Assembly: GCF_030253575.1 (NCBI RefSeq)
Contig: NC_080568.1
Coordinates: forward strand, 19,802,501-19,866,500
DNA length: 64,000 nt
Source of the DNA: Rhododendron vialii
Lineage: Eukaryota > Streptophyta > Magnoliopsida > Ericales > Ericaceae
Direction: 5' to 3'
Numbering within the stretch: the first letter of the stretch is position 1; each line of letters starts with the position of its first letter. Under the pieces are notes generated by a model. It was not told the DNA's origin. It was given only the letters and a program-made list of their open reading frames with translations, and did not search any database. A program made the translations under genes and the position numbers. Below, one piece after another: positions 10,914 to 21,779 of this stretch.

Positions 10914-12526
10914 GGCTCCGTTCCGGAAACGGAAAAAAGCCCTTATTTTTTAGGGGAAATTATATTAAGCCCCCTCCAACTATACTTCGGTAACGAGTTG
11001 CCCCCTTCATCGTTTAACTCGGACACTTAACCCCCTTCATCTTTTATCTCGCGCAAAATGGAAGATGCCGTTAACGGAATTGCTGAAATTACCAATTTAC
11101 CCTCTTTCAGCCCTAAATAAGATGAGGGGAAATTACATTAAACCCCCTTCAATTATACCTCGGTAACAAGTTGCCCCATTCATCGTTTAACTCGGACACT
11201 TAACCCCCTTCATCTTTTATCTCGCGCAAAATGGAAGATGCCATTAACAGAATTGCTGAAATTACCAATTTACCCTCTTTCAGCCCTGAATAAGATGATG
11301 CCCTGATGATAAACCGGTCGTCCATTCGGTCGACCACCAGGTCGACCACTCTGTCAACCGGCCAGTGTAAAATGACCTCCAACGGCTAGTTCCCACTGTA
11401 GTTCCTACCAGCAAATTCCATACTAGCGTTCCACCCATTCTATACACGGGCAAAACTAACCCGTTCTAGCGTTGTACCCGTTCGATGCATGGGCCAATTA
11501 AAAAAAGTAGGTTGTCTTTTTGGGTAACAACTACCATTTCCAGTAATTTTGTTTCTGGGTTGTAATCTTTATTGGAATGCACTACGTTAATCAACAAATA
11601 CTCATTCATATTGTACCTAAGTCAAAGCAGGATACTTTTCAGTCACCATTTTCTTGTACATGTGGGATAAAAAAAAAGAGAACAATCAAAAGAAAACCTA
11701 TTTTCTTCCACCACGATTTCTTCTTCAAACATAGGACTTCCTTCTGCATTTGCCCAATTTTTTTCGCATTTGTTGAACTTCTTTATGCATTTGTTTTTTC
11801 ATTGCTTCCAACACTTCCACTCTACTTTCCAATTCATCAACCTTTCTCTGCAACTCTAACTTGCGGATTTGTAAATTCTGGGTGCTCTCTATGTTGGACT
11901 GGATGCTCTCAGATTTTGGTGGGTCAACCCAAATGAAAAATCCACAACCAAATTTTGTCTGTAACCACAAATACAATGAGACCCAGTGCTACATTCCATC
12001 ACAGAGAGAAAGAGAGAAAGATTTCAGAGAAAAAGAGAGAGGGAGAGAGTATCGTTGGGAGGAGCAGAGAGAGAGAGATTTCATAGAAAGAGAGAGAGAG
12101 AGAGTACCGTTGGGAGGGGCAGAGAAATAGAGAGAGAGAGAGTGTGTGTGTGTGTGTGTGTGTACCGTTGTATGTATTCTTGACTAACGGCTCACTAACG
12201 AATGGTGGTTAAGTGTCATGCGATAAAAGATGAAGGGGGTTAAGTGTCCGAGTTAAACGATGAAGGGGGCAACTCGTTACCGAGGTATAGTTAGAGGGGG
12301 CTTACTGTAATTTTCCCTATTTTTTAAGAAGGCAATTTCAAGCTCAAAAATGAGGGGTTTATTGAAATCTAAAAATATACACTATGGATCTTGTTTGAAA
12401 GATCTCATTGAGATCTTTTATACGATGCAAAAAAAATTAAAAATTTATTTTTTATTTACATTATTTTTGAGTTTGAAAATGTGAAATAAGCTGCTTATTT
12501 TTTAAGAAGGTTTCTGGAACGGGGTC
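10914..12526 (+). mobile_element. Tourist-like (PIF/Harbinger) MITE split by a MULE
   Basis: Starts GGCTCCGTTCCGGAAACGG after TTA (10911-10913) and ends TTTCTGGAACGGGGTC before TTA (12527-12529), a 3-bp target duplication typical of PIF/Harbinger. Subtracting the nested element and its 9-bp duplication leaves about 239 bp, matching the other two copies in the window (238 and 241 bp). Confidence 0.88.
10953..12317 (-). mobile_element. Mutator-like element carrying a GRF zinc-finger/coiled-coil ORF
   Basis: Inverted ends of about 85-100 bp: left GGGGAAATTATATTAAGCCC..., right (inverted) GGGAAAATTACAGTAAGCCC..., both continuing GGTAACGAGTTGCCCCCTTC. A perfect 9-bp duplication TATTTTTTA flanks it (10944-10952, 12318-12326). 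The left terminal repeat is duplicated in tandem (second copy from about 11127). The interior has a minus-strand 83-aa frame (11725-11976) with CGFFIWVDPP, the end of a GRF-type zinc finger, followed by a heptad-rich coiled coil (RKVDELESRVEVLEAMKKQM). The upstream half of the finger is not visible. No transposase is present. GA/GT tracts and a ~50-bp GTTGGGAGG repeat fill 12003-12170. Confidence 0.8.
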
Positions 12527-12649
12527 TTAACAAATCAATACACAGATCGTCCCCTCTCTCTCTCTCTCTCTCTCTCTTAATCGTCGATTTGCCTGCCTTC
12601 AATTTACAAACCCAACCCTAAATAGGTTATAGCCCAACTTCAGGCAGCC
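12527..12649 (+). promoter_or_regulatory. Likely promoter/5' leader of the CPBP gene
   Basis: A short (CT)n tract (about 12550-12577) precedes the ATG at 12650; pyrimidine-rich leaders of this kind are common in plant genes. The Tourist MITE ends only about 120 bases before the start codon, so the core promoter may lie in MITE sequence. No convincing TATA box was identified. Confidence 0.4.
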
Positions 12650-14915
12650 ATGGCTGCTTCGTCTTCCACGATGCTGCTTCGTCTTCCACGAGAAAGCCCA
12701 GGTAATCTTCAGTTCAAAGTCTGGCGACCATCTCCGATCTGCCTCGCCCTTCTTCTCAAAGCCCAGGTAATCTTCCATTCTCTCCTCCTTCTCTCTTCAT
12801 CCTCTTCTTCTTTCTTCCTGCAAATCTTCTTCCTGCAAATCAAGCGTACTGAGATTTAGACCGCCGTATCCGAATTTAGACCGCCGTACGGGGTACGAAT
12901 TCCGTACCCGTACCCGTACCGTGTCGCGTCGACACTGGTACTCCGCCATTTTTGGCGAGTCCGCGTAACGCAGATGATGATTCTCCTAAGTTCAGAGTCT
13001 TCAGACCTGCCAAAATATGGAGTGTGAGTTATCAATTTTCACATCTTCCTAACAAAAACATGTCAAATCATCGCATTATATTTCTTTAGCTTTGAGATTA
13101 GTTTGTTGTGCTCGAATATCAGATAAGGGCTTTTGCAAGTAAGAAGTCGGTTAAGAACTTTAGAAGACAAAGGGAAGCACAAAAGGATTTAACTCCACAA
13201 CTTAATAGGAGTCCATCAGATGAAAAAGATGGGCTGGCTCCTGGAGATATTGTTGAAGAGAGCAATAAGGAGTCCTCTGTTGAGAATTTGGATGTGCAAA
13301 AGTCGGTTAACATTCCATCAAGAGGTGCTGTGCTTCAGGCATGCACCGTGACCTCTGGTCTTATAGCTGCATTGGGTATTGTAATTCGGCAGGTCTGTCG
13401 TATTTTTCTAATTTCATGAGCAGATATTTTGTTTGCAGTGTAAAATAAATTTTGTTGCTGTACACCTGTGGATCAAATTATTATATATGGTTGTGATTTG
13501 GTACTCAAAACGTTAATATCCTTTTGTTTGTTTTCCTTGTTGGGGCGGTGGTAGTTTCAGCTTAAAATATTTAGTTTCATGGCTACCCCACTATTGACTA
13601 TTTACGTGGCATTTCAATTGAGTATTGGTTGATTGGAACTTGCAGGTTTCTCATGTTGCATCAGCAGAAGGATGGCCGATCGTTGACTGCTCTACAGAAG
13701 TATCACGTAAAATTTTCCCCCATCTTCATGGTTTAACAATGTTTCCTGATTGCAAAGGAAAAAACTACTTTAATCTTCATTTATAAAAAGTTGAATATTA
13801 TCTCTCTCCCTTTCAGTGACAGCAAAATATTTTAGTTACAGCTGTGCAAATAGGCAATAGCTGCAGTAGTTGAAACCTGCTAAACCTTGTAAGAGGCCAT
13901 TCAATGAGATAAGTTTTTGCAAAAAATGCATGGATCATATCAATATAGCTTTCTTGTGTTTTTAGCTACTGTATACAAGTCCCTTAGAGCATCATTAATG
14001 GAATGCTAAGGACCATCCAGCAATTTTTCTCGACTATGTGTCTAGATTATTTGTCAATATCACATGGTGTGGCCCCAGTTACATTTAGTGTATGCTTAGT
14101 TAGGCCAGAAGGTGATTTTTGCCTCAATTTAGCAATCTTCATGGGTCTCTGTGCGACAGTTGGTCTCTATTGTATTTGGACATGATAAAGCTATCTTACC
14201 TTATTTTAATTCGTGTTTTCACTTGGGGTTATTTATAACTCAGAACGTGGCCTCGTGGCTCTAGATTTTTTGAAATGGTGGAAGAGTGCATAGAATTGCC
14301 GCCATGATAATATTCCTAATTTTGCTTCTGATGATGTACTCCCTCTGTCCGGATTTAATAGTCCTTTTTTGGAGTTCGTGTCACTTTCAAATCGATTTTA
14401 TCTTGTAATTTATAATATTTTATGTAATTTTGAAAACTTTATCATATAGAACTAATTGAGATCTATCAAACAAGATCCATATTGGATATAAAATTCATTA
14501 CTAATTTAAAGATATAACTCATGTTTTATCTGGTTAGGATTGAACTAGGGACTATTAAATCCGGACGGAGGGCGTAACTATGGTGAGCTATTCTATCTAT
14601 TAGATAAAGTGACTTGGTGATGTTTACTTATATGTTTGCACAGTAGATTTTCAATTGTGGCATCTTCAGCTGATTACTGAAGTGGTTATATTGATATCTT
14701 CATGCCGATACTTGCTGTTGAAGACGTGGCCGGATTTTGCAAAGTCTAGTGAAGCAGCCAATCAGCAGGTAGCTCCATTGTTGTAATTAGGTTTGGTAAA
14801 TAGTATCAAAATTCCAGGGCCGGCCTTGAGGTGAAGCCCATGGTGCGGCCGCTTTAGGCCTCGGGATTTTATGCGAAAAGTAGGGCCTTGAGGTCCATAT
14901 AATACCAATACCAAT

Positions 14916-14965
<50 letters not shown>

Positions 14966-15145
14966 GTTGTTCCGTTATTTAACTAAAGAGTGCTCTCAGT
15001 CAAGTGGTGTGTGCAGTCGTACAGGGACACAGTGTCCTTGGATCGAATCCCCAAAGGGGTATCGTTTTGCCAACTTTCTTTTCCTTCTAATTTTCCTGTT
15101 TTATTTATCTTGCCAATAATCTTGGTATCGATAATGTACACTACT

Positions 15146-15206
<61 letters not shown>

Positions 15207-15571
15207 TGAGCTTCCTGTGAGGACCTTAAATAGGCTCCTTAAGTGCGGACCTCCTCATTTCTCTCATTTTCCGATTGAATTTCGATGATCCGAGCCGCTC
15301 AATGTGAGCAGAACGTGATTTTGAGGGTACCCGCGAGAAATCGGCAAAAAAAAATGACCGGAAGGGGCTTGATTTGAGCAGTTTTTGTTTGAACCGTTTA
15401 ATAAAAAACTGTTCGGATGAAGTCCTTCCCGACCATTTTTTTTGACGATTTCTCGCTACAACCCTTAAAATCACGTTTTGATCACATTGAGCGGCTCGGA
15501 TCATCGAAATTCGATTGGTATCTATGAGGTCCGCACTTAAGCTAAGTAGGGGATCCCTCATAAGAAGGGGA

Positions 15572-15637
<66 letters not shown>

Positions 15638-16010
15638 TTATTTTCAAATAAGGAGGTCCTTATTTTAGTTAAAATAAGGACCTCCCCATTTCTCCCATTT
15701 TCCAATTGAATTTCGATGATCCAATCCGCTCAATGTGTTTAGAACGTGATTTTAAGGGTACCCGCGAGAAATCGGCAAAAAAAATGACCGGGAAGGGCTT
15801 GATTTAAGCAGTTTTTATTTGAACCGTTTGATAAAAACATAACAAAAACTGCTCGGATGAAGCCCTTTCCGGTTTTTTTTTTTGCTGATTTCTCGCGGGT
15901 ACCCTTAAAATCACGTTCTGAATACATTGAGCGGCTCGGATCATCAAAATTTGATCGGGAAATGGAGGTCCTTATTTTATTAAAATAAGGTGGTCCTTAG
16001 GAGAAGGGGA

Positions 16011-16102
<92 letters not shown>

Positions 16103-18318
16103 TTCTGTTATTTAACTAAAGAGTGCTCTCAGTCAAGTGGTGTGTCCAGTCATACAGGGACACTGGGTCCCTGGATCGAATTCCCAAAGGGGTATCGTTT
16201 TGCCAACTTTCTTTTCCTTCTAATTTTCCTGTTTTATTTATCTTGCCAATAATCTTGGCATCGATAATGTACACTACTCGCATACCTCTTATATTTTAAA
16301 CTACTTAAGCTTTAGTAATTGTACACCACAAATGTTTTGATAAGTTTGTTTTTTGTAATTTATTTTCACACTCCCCATTTTAATACTCCACTACACTCTG
16401 TTTTTTGTCTTATTGTGATGTGAATATACAATTTTGTTCTTTCAAGTGTGAAAGAGTATACAAATGAAATATTATTTTTTTTAAATTCACATCACAAGAA
16501 AAAAAAGAGAGTGGTTACAAAAAAGGGGAGAGTGAAAATCACTACCATAGCTTCTTCTTTTTTTTTGAAATTTTACTTTTAACTTTGAATATCAAATTTT
16601 CAAATGAAACGCAGTTGATTAAAAATAAACTAAAATAATTTATTTTCACTCAACAAGCACCGGTAAAAAATATGTTCAAATAACCGTTAGAGAAAACAAA
16701 TTGTATGACCTATACTTCGTTATGTTTGATTTATATTTTACTAATATCATAATTTTCTTACTTAAATTAGGAAGCTAAATTAGCATGTTTAATCCTTTCT
16801 TTTAGTAACAAAAAAAACCTTTTACCTCATATTAGCACCTATAGTGATTTTTTTGTTAAAATGAACTAGGCCCCATTTTAGAATTGGCTTTAGGCCTCTA
16901 AAATCTCAGGGCCAGCCCTGCAAAATTCAATACCCTCTTTCTTTTCGACAGTATAAAACAATCTACAAGACTACAGCAAACACATCACCATTTTTCACAT
17001 TTATCTTGCCAAAACTCCACTTTCAGCATATTTTCAGTTTATAACATCTTGTTTTTAGGAGAAACTTTGGGGATCACTAAATTGATTTTTTCGGGGACAA
17101 AATTATATCATGTTTCAGTATGTGAGTTACGAAATGTAAATTGCTGGATAACACCGTCCACTGGGAATTCAACTCTAAATTTTACCTTGGCTGCTTTACC
17201 AACCTACTAAGGTGATGTTTTTTCTGAGTTCAGGTCCTTACTTCATTGCAACCTTTAGATTACATGATTGTAGCTTTCCTACCTGGAGTTACCGAGGTTA
17301 GCCTAGTTTTTTATTCTCTCTCCCCCTTTTGCTCTCTCTCCCCATAGTTGCTCCTCCATTTTCCTCTGTTTGTTTTTCAAACAGGTGTTATGTTCTGACA
17401 TAGATGTGATGGTTGTCTAGGAACTCCTTTTTCGTGGTGCATTATTGCCACTTTTTGGAATCAATTGGAAAAGTTCCTTGCTGGTGGCTGCTCTTTTTGG
17501 TTTTTTGCACTTGGGAAGTGGCCGAAAGTACTCTTTTGCAATTTGGTACTCATATCTTCGTTGACTTGATGCTTGATTGATAAAGTACTCTATAAATTTT
17601 TTCTATGCATTTCTATGAGCAGTCATCTCCTCCAACATGCAAGCCTCTAATATTGTTTAAGTGTTAGAAAAACTCAGCCCATAAAGTCTCTTTAAAACCC
17701 AGGTATTAAGGAGAGGGAAGCTAGGGCCTTTAACAAGCATAGAGGGGGCATGTCCAGGCGATGTGGGACACAATCCAACACAACCTCCTGGCCCACAAAG
17801 CATGGCAACCAGACAAAGGTCCACCATGGAAAAGACCAACCAAAGCTCTGATACCATGTTAGAAAAGCTAAGCCCATAAAGTCTCCTTAAAACCTAGGTA
17901 TTAAGGAGAGGGAAGTTAGGGCCTTATAACCAGCATAGAGGGGGCATGTCTAGGCGATGTGGGACACAATCCAACATTAAGCTTCATTAGTTTCCCAGCT
18001 AAACTTATATAAACTCCATAAGGATTCCAGTCAGTTGATAACTACTGGGGATTTCAGTGAAGTGGCATTTACGAAAGTTGTGTTTCTTTGTCAATTTTTT
18101 TGAACTCAAGGACAGAAGACAATATGAAATTGTTTGAAGAAATATTAAACAGAGTTATTGAATTGTGTTAAATGTTTTTCAGGGCAACATTTGTTGGGTT
18201 TGTCTATGGTTTTGCGACAATACTATCCTCGAGTCTGTTTGTACCAATGGCTTCTCATGCAGCAAGTAATTTGGTTGGAGGGATTCTATGGCGGTACACA
18301 TCAAAGTTGTCAAAATAG
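12650..18318 (+). CDS. CPBP (Abi/CAAX-type) intramembrane metalloprotease, plastid-type
   Basis: Eight exons with GT-AG introns and consistent phases: 12650-12701, 12974-13023, 13123-13392, 13646-13706, 14644-14768, 17234-17296, 17421-17545, 18183-18318; 293 aa. Residues 1-60 are Ser/Arg/Lys-rich and look like a plastid transit peptide (inferred). Hydrophobic segments fall near 100-122, 145-165, 190-205, 225-240 and 250-270. The family's motifs are complete: EELLFRG (E207, E208, R212; the two glutamates straddle the exon 6/7 junction), FGFLH (H237) and HAASN (H274, N278), the presumed metal ligands and catalytic residues. Family knowledge: plant CPBP proteins are chloroplast membrane proteases related to prenyl-CAAX protease RCE1; their substrates are mostly unknown. 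Start choice: the first in-frame ATG, and only the donor at 12702 keeps phase with exon 2. Introns 5 and 7 are loaded with transposons, yet every splice site and reading frame is intact. Confidence 0.9.
12862..12972. repeat. GTACCCGTACC-rich repeat fragment in intron 1
   Basis: Contains the CCGTACCCGTACCCGTACC run, CGTGTCGCGTCGACACTGG and GCGAGTCCGCGTAACGCAG. It resembles the inverse of the repeat opening at 5713. The final CAG of the fragment is also the splice acceptor of exon 2 (exon begins 12974). Confidence 0.5.
14339..14574. mobile_element. Stowaway MITE (Tc1/mariner)
   Basis: CTCCCTCTGTCCGG at the left and CCGGACGGAGGGCG at the right, flanked by TA on both sides. Lies in intron 4 of the CPBP gene. 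Confidence 0.9.
14962..15150 (+). mobile_element. tRNA-derived SINE-like unit, copy 1
   Basis: GCTCTCAGTCAAGTGGT resembles a Pol III A box and GGATCGAATCCCC a B box, as in tRNA-derived SINEs. The unit is bounded on both sides by (TA)n and is nearly identical to 16101-16285. Confidence 0.6.
15204..15588. mobile_element. Palindromic (TA)n-lodged MITE, copy 1
   Basis: Near-palindrome of about 385 bp. Left-arm motifs ATTTCGATGATCCGAGCCGC, AACGTGATTTTGAGGGTACC and GAGAAATCGGCAAAAAAAAA recur inverted in the right arm around a short spacer. Both ends abut TA tracts, the right one through a short CT run. No ORF of note. Confidence 0.88.
15635..16012. mobile_element. Palindromic (TA)n-lodged MITE, copy 2
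   Basis: Same family as copy 1 and separated from it only by a (TA)n tract (about 15589-15634). Arms share ACGTGATTTTAAGGGTACCC and CGCGAGAAATCGGC with their inverses. An 88-bp (TA)n tract follows (16013-16100). Confidence 0.9.
16101..16285 (+). mobile_element. tRNA-derived SINE-like unit, copy 2
   Basis: Nearly identical to 14962-15150, including the A-box-like GCTCTCAGTCAAGTGGT and B-box-like GGATCGAATTCCC. The two units bracket the two palindromic MITEs as direct repeats. Confidence 0.6.
17662..17976 (-). mobile_element. Complete TRIM element (terminal-repeat retrotransposon in miniature)
   Basis: Two direct repeats of 119 and 120 bp (17662-17780, 17857-17976) begin TGTTAGAAAA and end AATCCAACA. 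A perfect 5-bp duplication TTAAG lies outside them (17657-17661, 17977-17981). GCTCTGATACCA at 17845-17856 is the inverse of TGGTATCAGAGC, the initiator-Met tRNA primer site, and directly abuts the right repeat, so the element reads on the minus strand. A purine-rich tract lies by the other repeat. No coding capacity, as is normal for TRIMs. The repeats differ at about eight sites, suggesting moderate age. Located in intron 7 of the CPBP gene. Confidence 0.95.
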
Positions 18319-20396
18319 ATTAGGTATATCCTAGCACACTTTTTTATAGATACAAAAATTGACATTATACTTGCACAACGGTTGTAATGAATCTTTACAT
18401 GCATTTACTAGCATCATAACCTCATTTCCGTCGATATACTGTTGAGTCTTGGGAGATTAACTGAAATAGAGTGGTGCTGGACCTCCACTGCCTTTTGTTT
18501 GTCAACTACAGTCTTTTTTAGACTCCTATTAGTTTGAACTGCACTGCAATATTTTTGCCAGAAAAATCTAGGCTAACCGAGGTTGGAAGATAAGAACGTT
18601 TTGTCAAATAAGTGTAAGAGCATCCAAACATAATTTTGTGGTGGATTCGTCTTTTCACCACAAAAGTGATGTTCATCTAATATATATAGTTATAGATAGC
18701 AGAGCAACTTCTCAGTATCATTCTTCCTGGCGAGAGGTTTTTTGGCTTTAGAGAACCATTTCCATAGTTTCAATTTATAACTTCAAGTTTTGTTTGATTT
18801 CATGAAAACGTTATCTGAGACAGTTGATCTCTTAAATAAAACATTATATTTTCTGCTTTATCATATTTTGTTTCATTATATCCATTTTGTTAGTCCAACA
18901 GTGAATCCTAAGGAATTATATACCTCTTAAGCAGTCCCAAAAAAAAAAAAAAACCTTGTATAAGTAATCAACTATATTTTTGAATAAGATGTCTTATGCT
19001 CTTACTAAAATCCATTGGAGACCACTCGTATTTACAAGATCATATTGAGGTGGTATTCAGACTGCGAGTTCGAAGTCGAATGTTGGCCAGATTGAAAATG
19101 TGAAGGAAGTTCTTACCTTTTCACCGTAAGAACACTAATGCAGTCTATGTTGCATGGACTCTGGTGCGGGCAGGGTATGTTTCTATTTTCTAAGTGTCGG
19201 ATTTATATAATTTCTATCTCGAGGGTTCGGGAATATGCAGAAATATTCAATTTTCTTAGTATATTTCTTTATTTTCTATGATAAATAGTGTTTACAATGT
19301 GTCTTGGGGCATTTCTTGCATAATATTGGAGTTCCATTCATAGTTCAAGGTAATTATGAATTACAAAACACACTTGCCAGTTGAATTTCCAACTATAATA
19401 TGTCCGACTCAAATTCCATATCTTTATCCGATTGTTGAGCTTCCAACACGGGTATTTGGTATATTTAGAAGGGAAAAAAAGAATCAACTGGTAACCTAGC
19501 ACACTGTCAAGAAGCAAAAGATCAAGTGAGGAATCCAAATCTTCCAAATAATGTATCCATTTGCTTGGATTTAATGTACAGATGTATTGAAGCAACCACC
19601 TGGTAGAGGCCAATGACTTCATGAAGCTGGCCATAATTCAATTAATCTAATAAGGCATCAAATTTGTTGGTTTAAAAAACCTTTTTGTGCTCTATTCTCT
19701 CCCTCTATTTCATGAGGAGCAACGATACTGACTCAGATGACCAAACACAGATGTGTTTGGAGTTCTCATGTGTGTCGGTCATGTGCATCAGACTCGAGTT
19801 ATGCTACGTACACAAATTTTCATGCGCAGATCTGGACACAAATGTGTCCAGAATCGTCCATGTACGTGAGCCCCGCAAAACAACGAGGGGTCTATCTACA
19901 TGCATCAAGCGGTTCCGTACACATTCGTGTCCGCATCTGTGCACTAAGTATGTGTGCACAGACTTTTCGATTGTGGAATGGGGGTGCTAGTGTCAAATTA
20001 TATCGAAACCTACAGAAACTCAGACTAGATGGGCCACTAATTGTCATGTCCTTATCATTTCTATTCCCTTGTTCTTGTACTTACTATAGAAATTTTCTGA
20101 AGTGGTTGTTTCACAACCCTTGATGATGGACGAATGAAGATGCTGATGATATGCTTTTATTGAGGCATTTCATTTTCATTCCTTAAACATTTTCATTCCT
20201 TAACTTGATCCGCAGAATCTCCATTGCGAATTTCTGGATTCTGTTGTATTATTGACATAATACAGCTTATAAATGAGTTGGGAGTCTTGGGACCATTCTT
20301 TACTTAAGCTCTGAAATTTAAGCCTTCTATCCAAGAATCATCATGCAGTCATCTACAATAGTTTGCATGCTAATTTCTACCCTCTTCTCTTGCCAG
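18319..20396. other. Spacer downstream of CPBP gene
   Basis: Holds the 3' untranslated region of the CPBP gene and AT-rich sequence. Around 19142 a fragment opening TCTATGTTGCATGGACTCTG resembles the repeat at 5713. No further gene is supported; frames at 19685-20123 have no recognisable domain. Confidence 0.45.
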
Positions 20397-20677
20397 TTCA
20401 AGCTAGATGCTGCAAATGATAGACTTCCGATGATCCTCAACCCTAAGGATCTTAAACCAAGTGCTGATGTCATTAAAGTGTACCGTACTGTATGGACACC
20501 CCGCTCTTCTTCTTTTCTTTTTTCCTACGCCGTTTATTCCAGTTTGCTATAGTTAAAAATCTTCATGTGATGTTATTGTTTTTTTTTTTATGCTTATTGA
20601 GTTCAGGATTTTGACCTTGTTGGAATGTGCAGCGTGCAAGACCATCTGCAGTTTGGGTGATTGTTACTGCAACATAA
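20397..20677 (+). CDS. Two unassigned exon-like segments
   Basis: An AG-bounded frame from 20397 (FKLDAANDRLPMILNPKDLK then PSADVIKVYR) reaches a possible donor after TACCGTACT. A second AG-bounded segment (RARPSAVWVIVTAT) ends in TAA at 20677. The composition looks protein-like and the phases join, but I do not recognise the family and found no earlier exons. It could be the tail of a small gene, a gene fragment carried by a transposon, or chance. Confidence 0.3.
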
Positions 20678-20833
20678 AAAAATCCCACCTGTCTTGTGAG
20701 AGGTGTTGTTTTGAAAATTGATGGTACCATGGTTCATAACTCATAATCAACTCATTGAAATGCCCTTTTATACAAGATGAGGATTTACAAGTGTTTGTAG
20801 ACTTTTAGTCATGAATAAAATCTCTGATTGGGA

Positions 20834-20837
<4 letters not shown>

Positions 20838-20894
<57 letters not shown>
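20838..20894. repeat. (CT)n microsatellite
   Basis: About 28 uninterrupted CT units. Confidence 0.95.
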
Positions 20895-20897
<3 letters not shown>

Positions 20898-21226
20898 AGA
20901 CATGGTCATGTTGCAAATTGAGAATTTGCTTTCATAATTCATATGCCATTTCTGGTCTTCAACAGTACAAAATGGTTCTTATTTGAATCTATTGGTTAGT
21001 TATGGCGAATCTTTTCATTGAAGTGCTGTGTACTGTTCTTATATACAGAGAGACAGACAGGCTGATTTCAAAGCAAGATTATGCCTCGAATTCTGGTGTT
21101 TGGGCTGCCCAGACAGTTGGTACCCATACCCATATGGTGGAAGCATCCTTTTTTCAAAGAAAAAATAATTAAAGTTTATATAGACTAAAATCATATAACT
21201 ACACGGCTTTCGAGTCTAAAGTAGTA

Positions 21227-21492
21227 CCCCCTCCATCTCTTTTTAATTGTCCTGTTTCGTAACTTCAATTTATTAAAAAGACATCATTATTATACTTTTT
21301 ACATCAACTTTTTCCTCCACTTTTTTTACTTACCTATCATCATTACACTTTTACTCATTAATTTTTTCAAAATGGAATATACTTTTAGGGACAAAAAAGT
21401 CAATGTATTAACTTTTATCCATTAAAAAATGGACAGTTATTAAGGTACAAGCCAAAATGAAATACCGGACTTTAAATAAAGGACGGAGGGAG
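21227..21492. mobile_element. Stowaway MITE
   Basis: CCCCCTCCATCTCTTTTTAA at the left; AAAGGACGGAGGGAG at the right; TA on each side. Its interior (TTACTTACCTATCATCATTA) matches the copy at 51330-51601. Confidence 0.88.
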
Positions 21493-21779
21493 TATAAGAA
21501 AAACTATGAGCATCTCTAAAGGAAGCAATAGGATTCTATTTAGCTTCGATAACACGTGGCAAATTGGAAAACTATTTGCAATAAGTGCACTCCAAGGGAT
21601 CTTCAATTGTTATGTACCAGCCGATGCCTTCGGAACCTAATATAATCTCAACATAAATAAACTGTTCGTTCTATCTGGGTGCCTTACCCGAAAAATGTAA
21701 TCTATACATTTGAAAATATAGCAGTTTATGGAAAAGGCATGTGCATTCCGATGAAGGTTCATAATGGGAATATAATCTT

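Larger units (their letters stand above)
14815..16920. mobile_element. Non-autonomous hAT element in CPBP intron 5
   Basis: Ends are CAGGGCCGGCC and GGCCAGCCCTG (inverted CAGGGCTGGCC). A perfect 8-bp duplication CAAAATTC flanks it at 14807-14814 and 16921-16928. Subterminal GGCCTTGAGG/TTTAGGCCTC motifs are also inverted. No transposase was seen. About half its 2.1 kb is later material: (TA)n tracts, two SINE-like units and two palindromic MITEs. Confidence 0.93.

Noticed and set aside
19685-20123. Two overlapping plus-strand frames of 101 and 128 codons
   Set aside because: Cys/Ser/His-rich with no recognisable domain, overlapping in two frames over sequence with repeated CACAGATGTG-like motifs.
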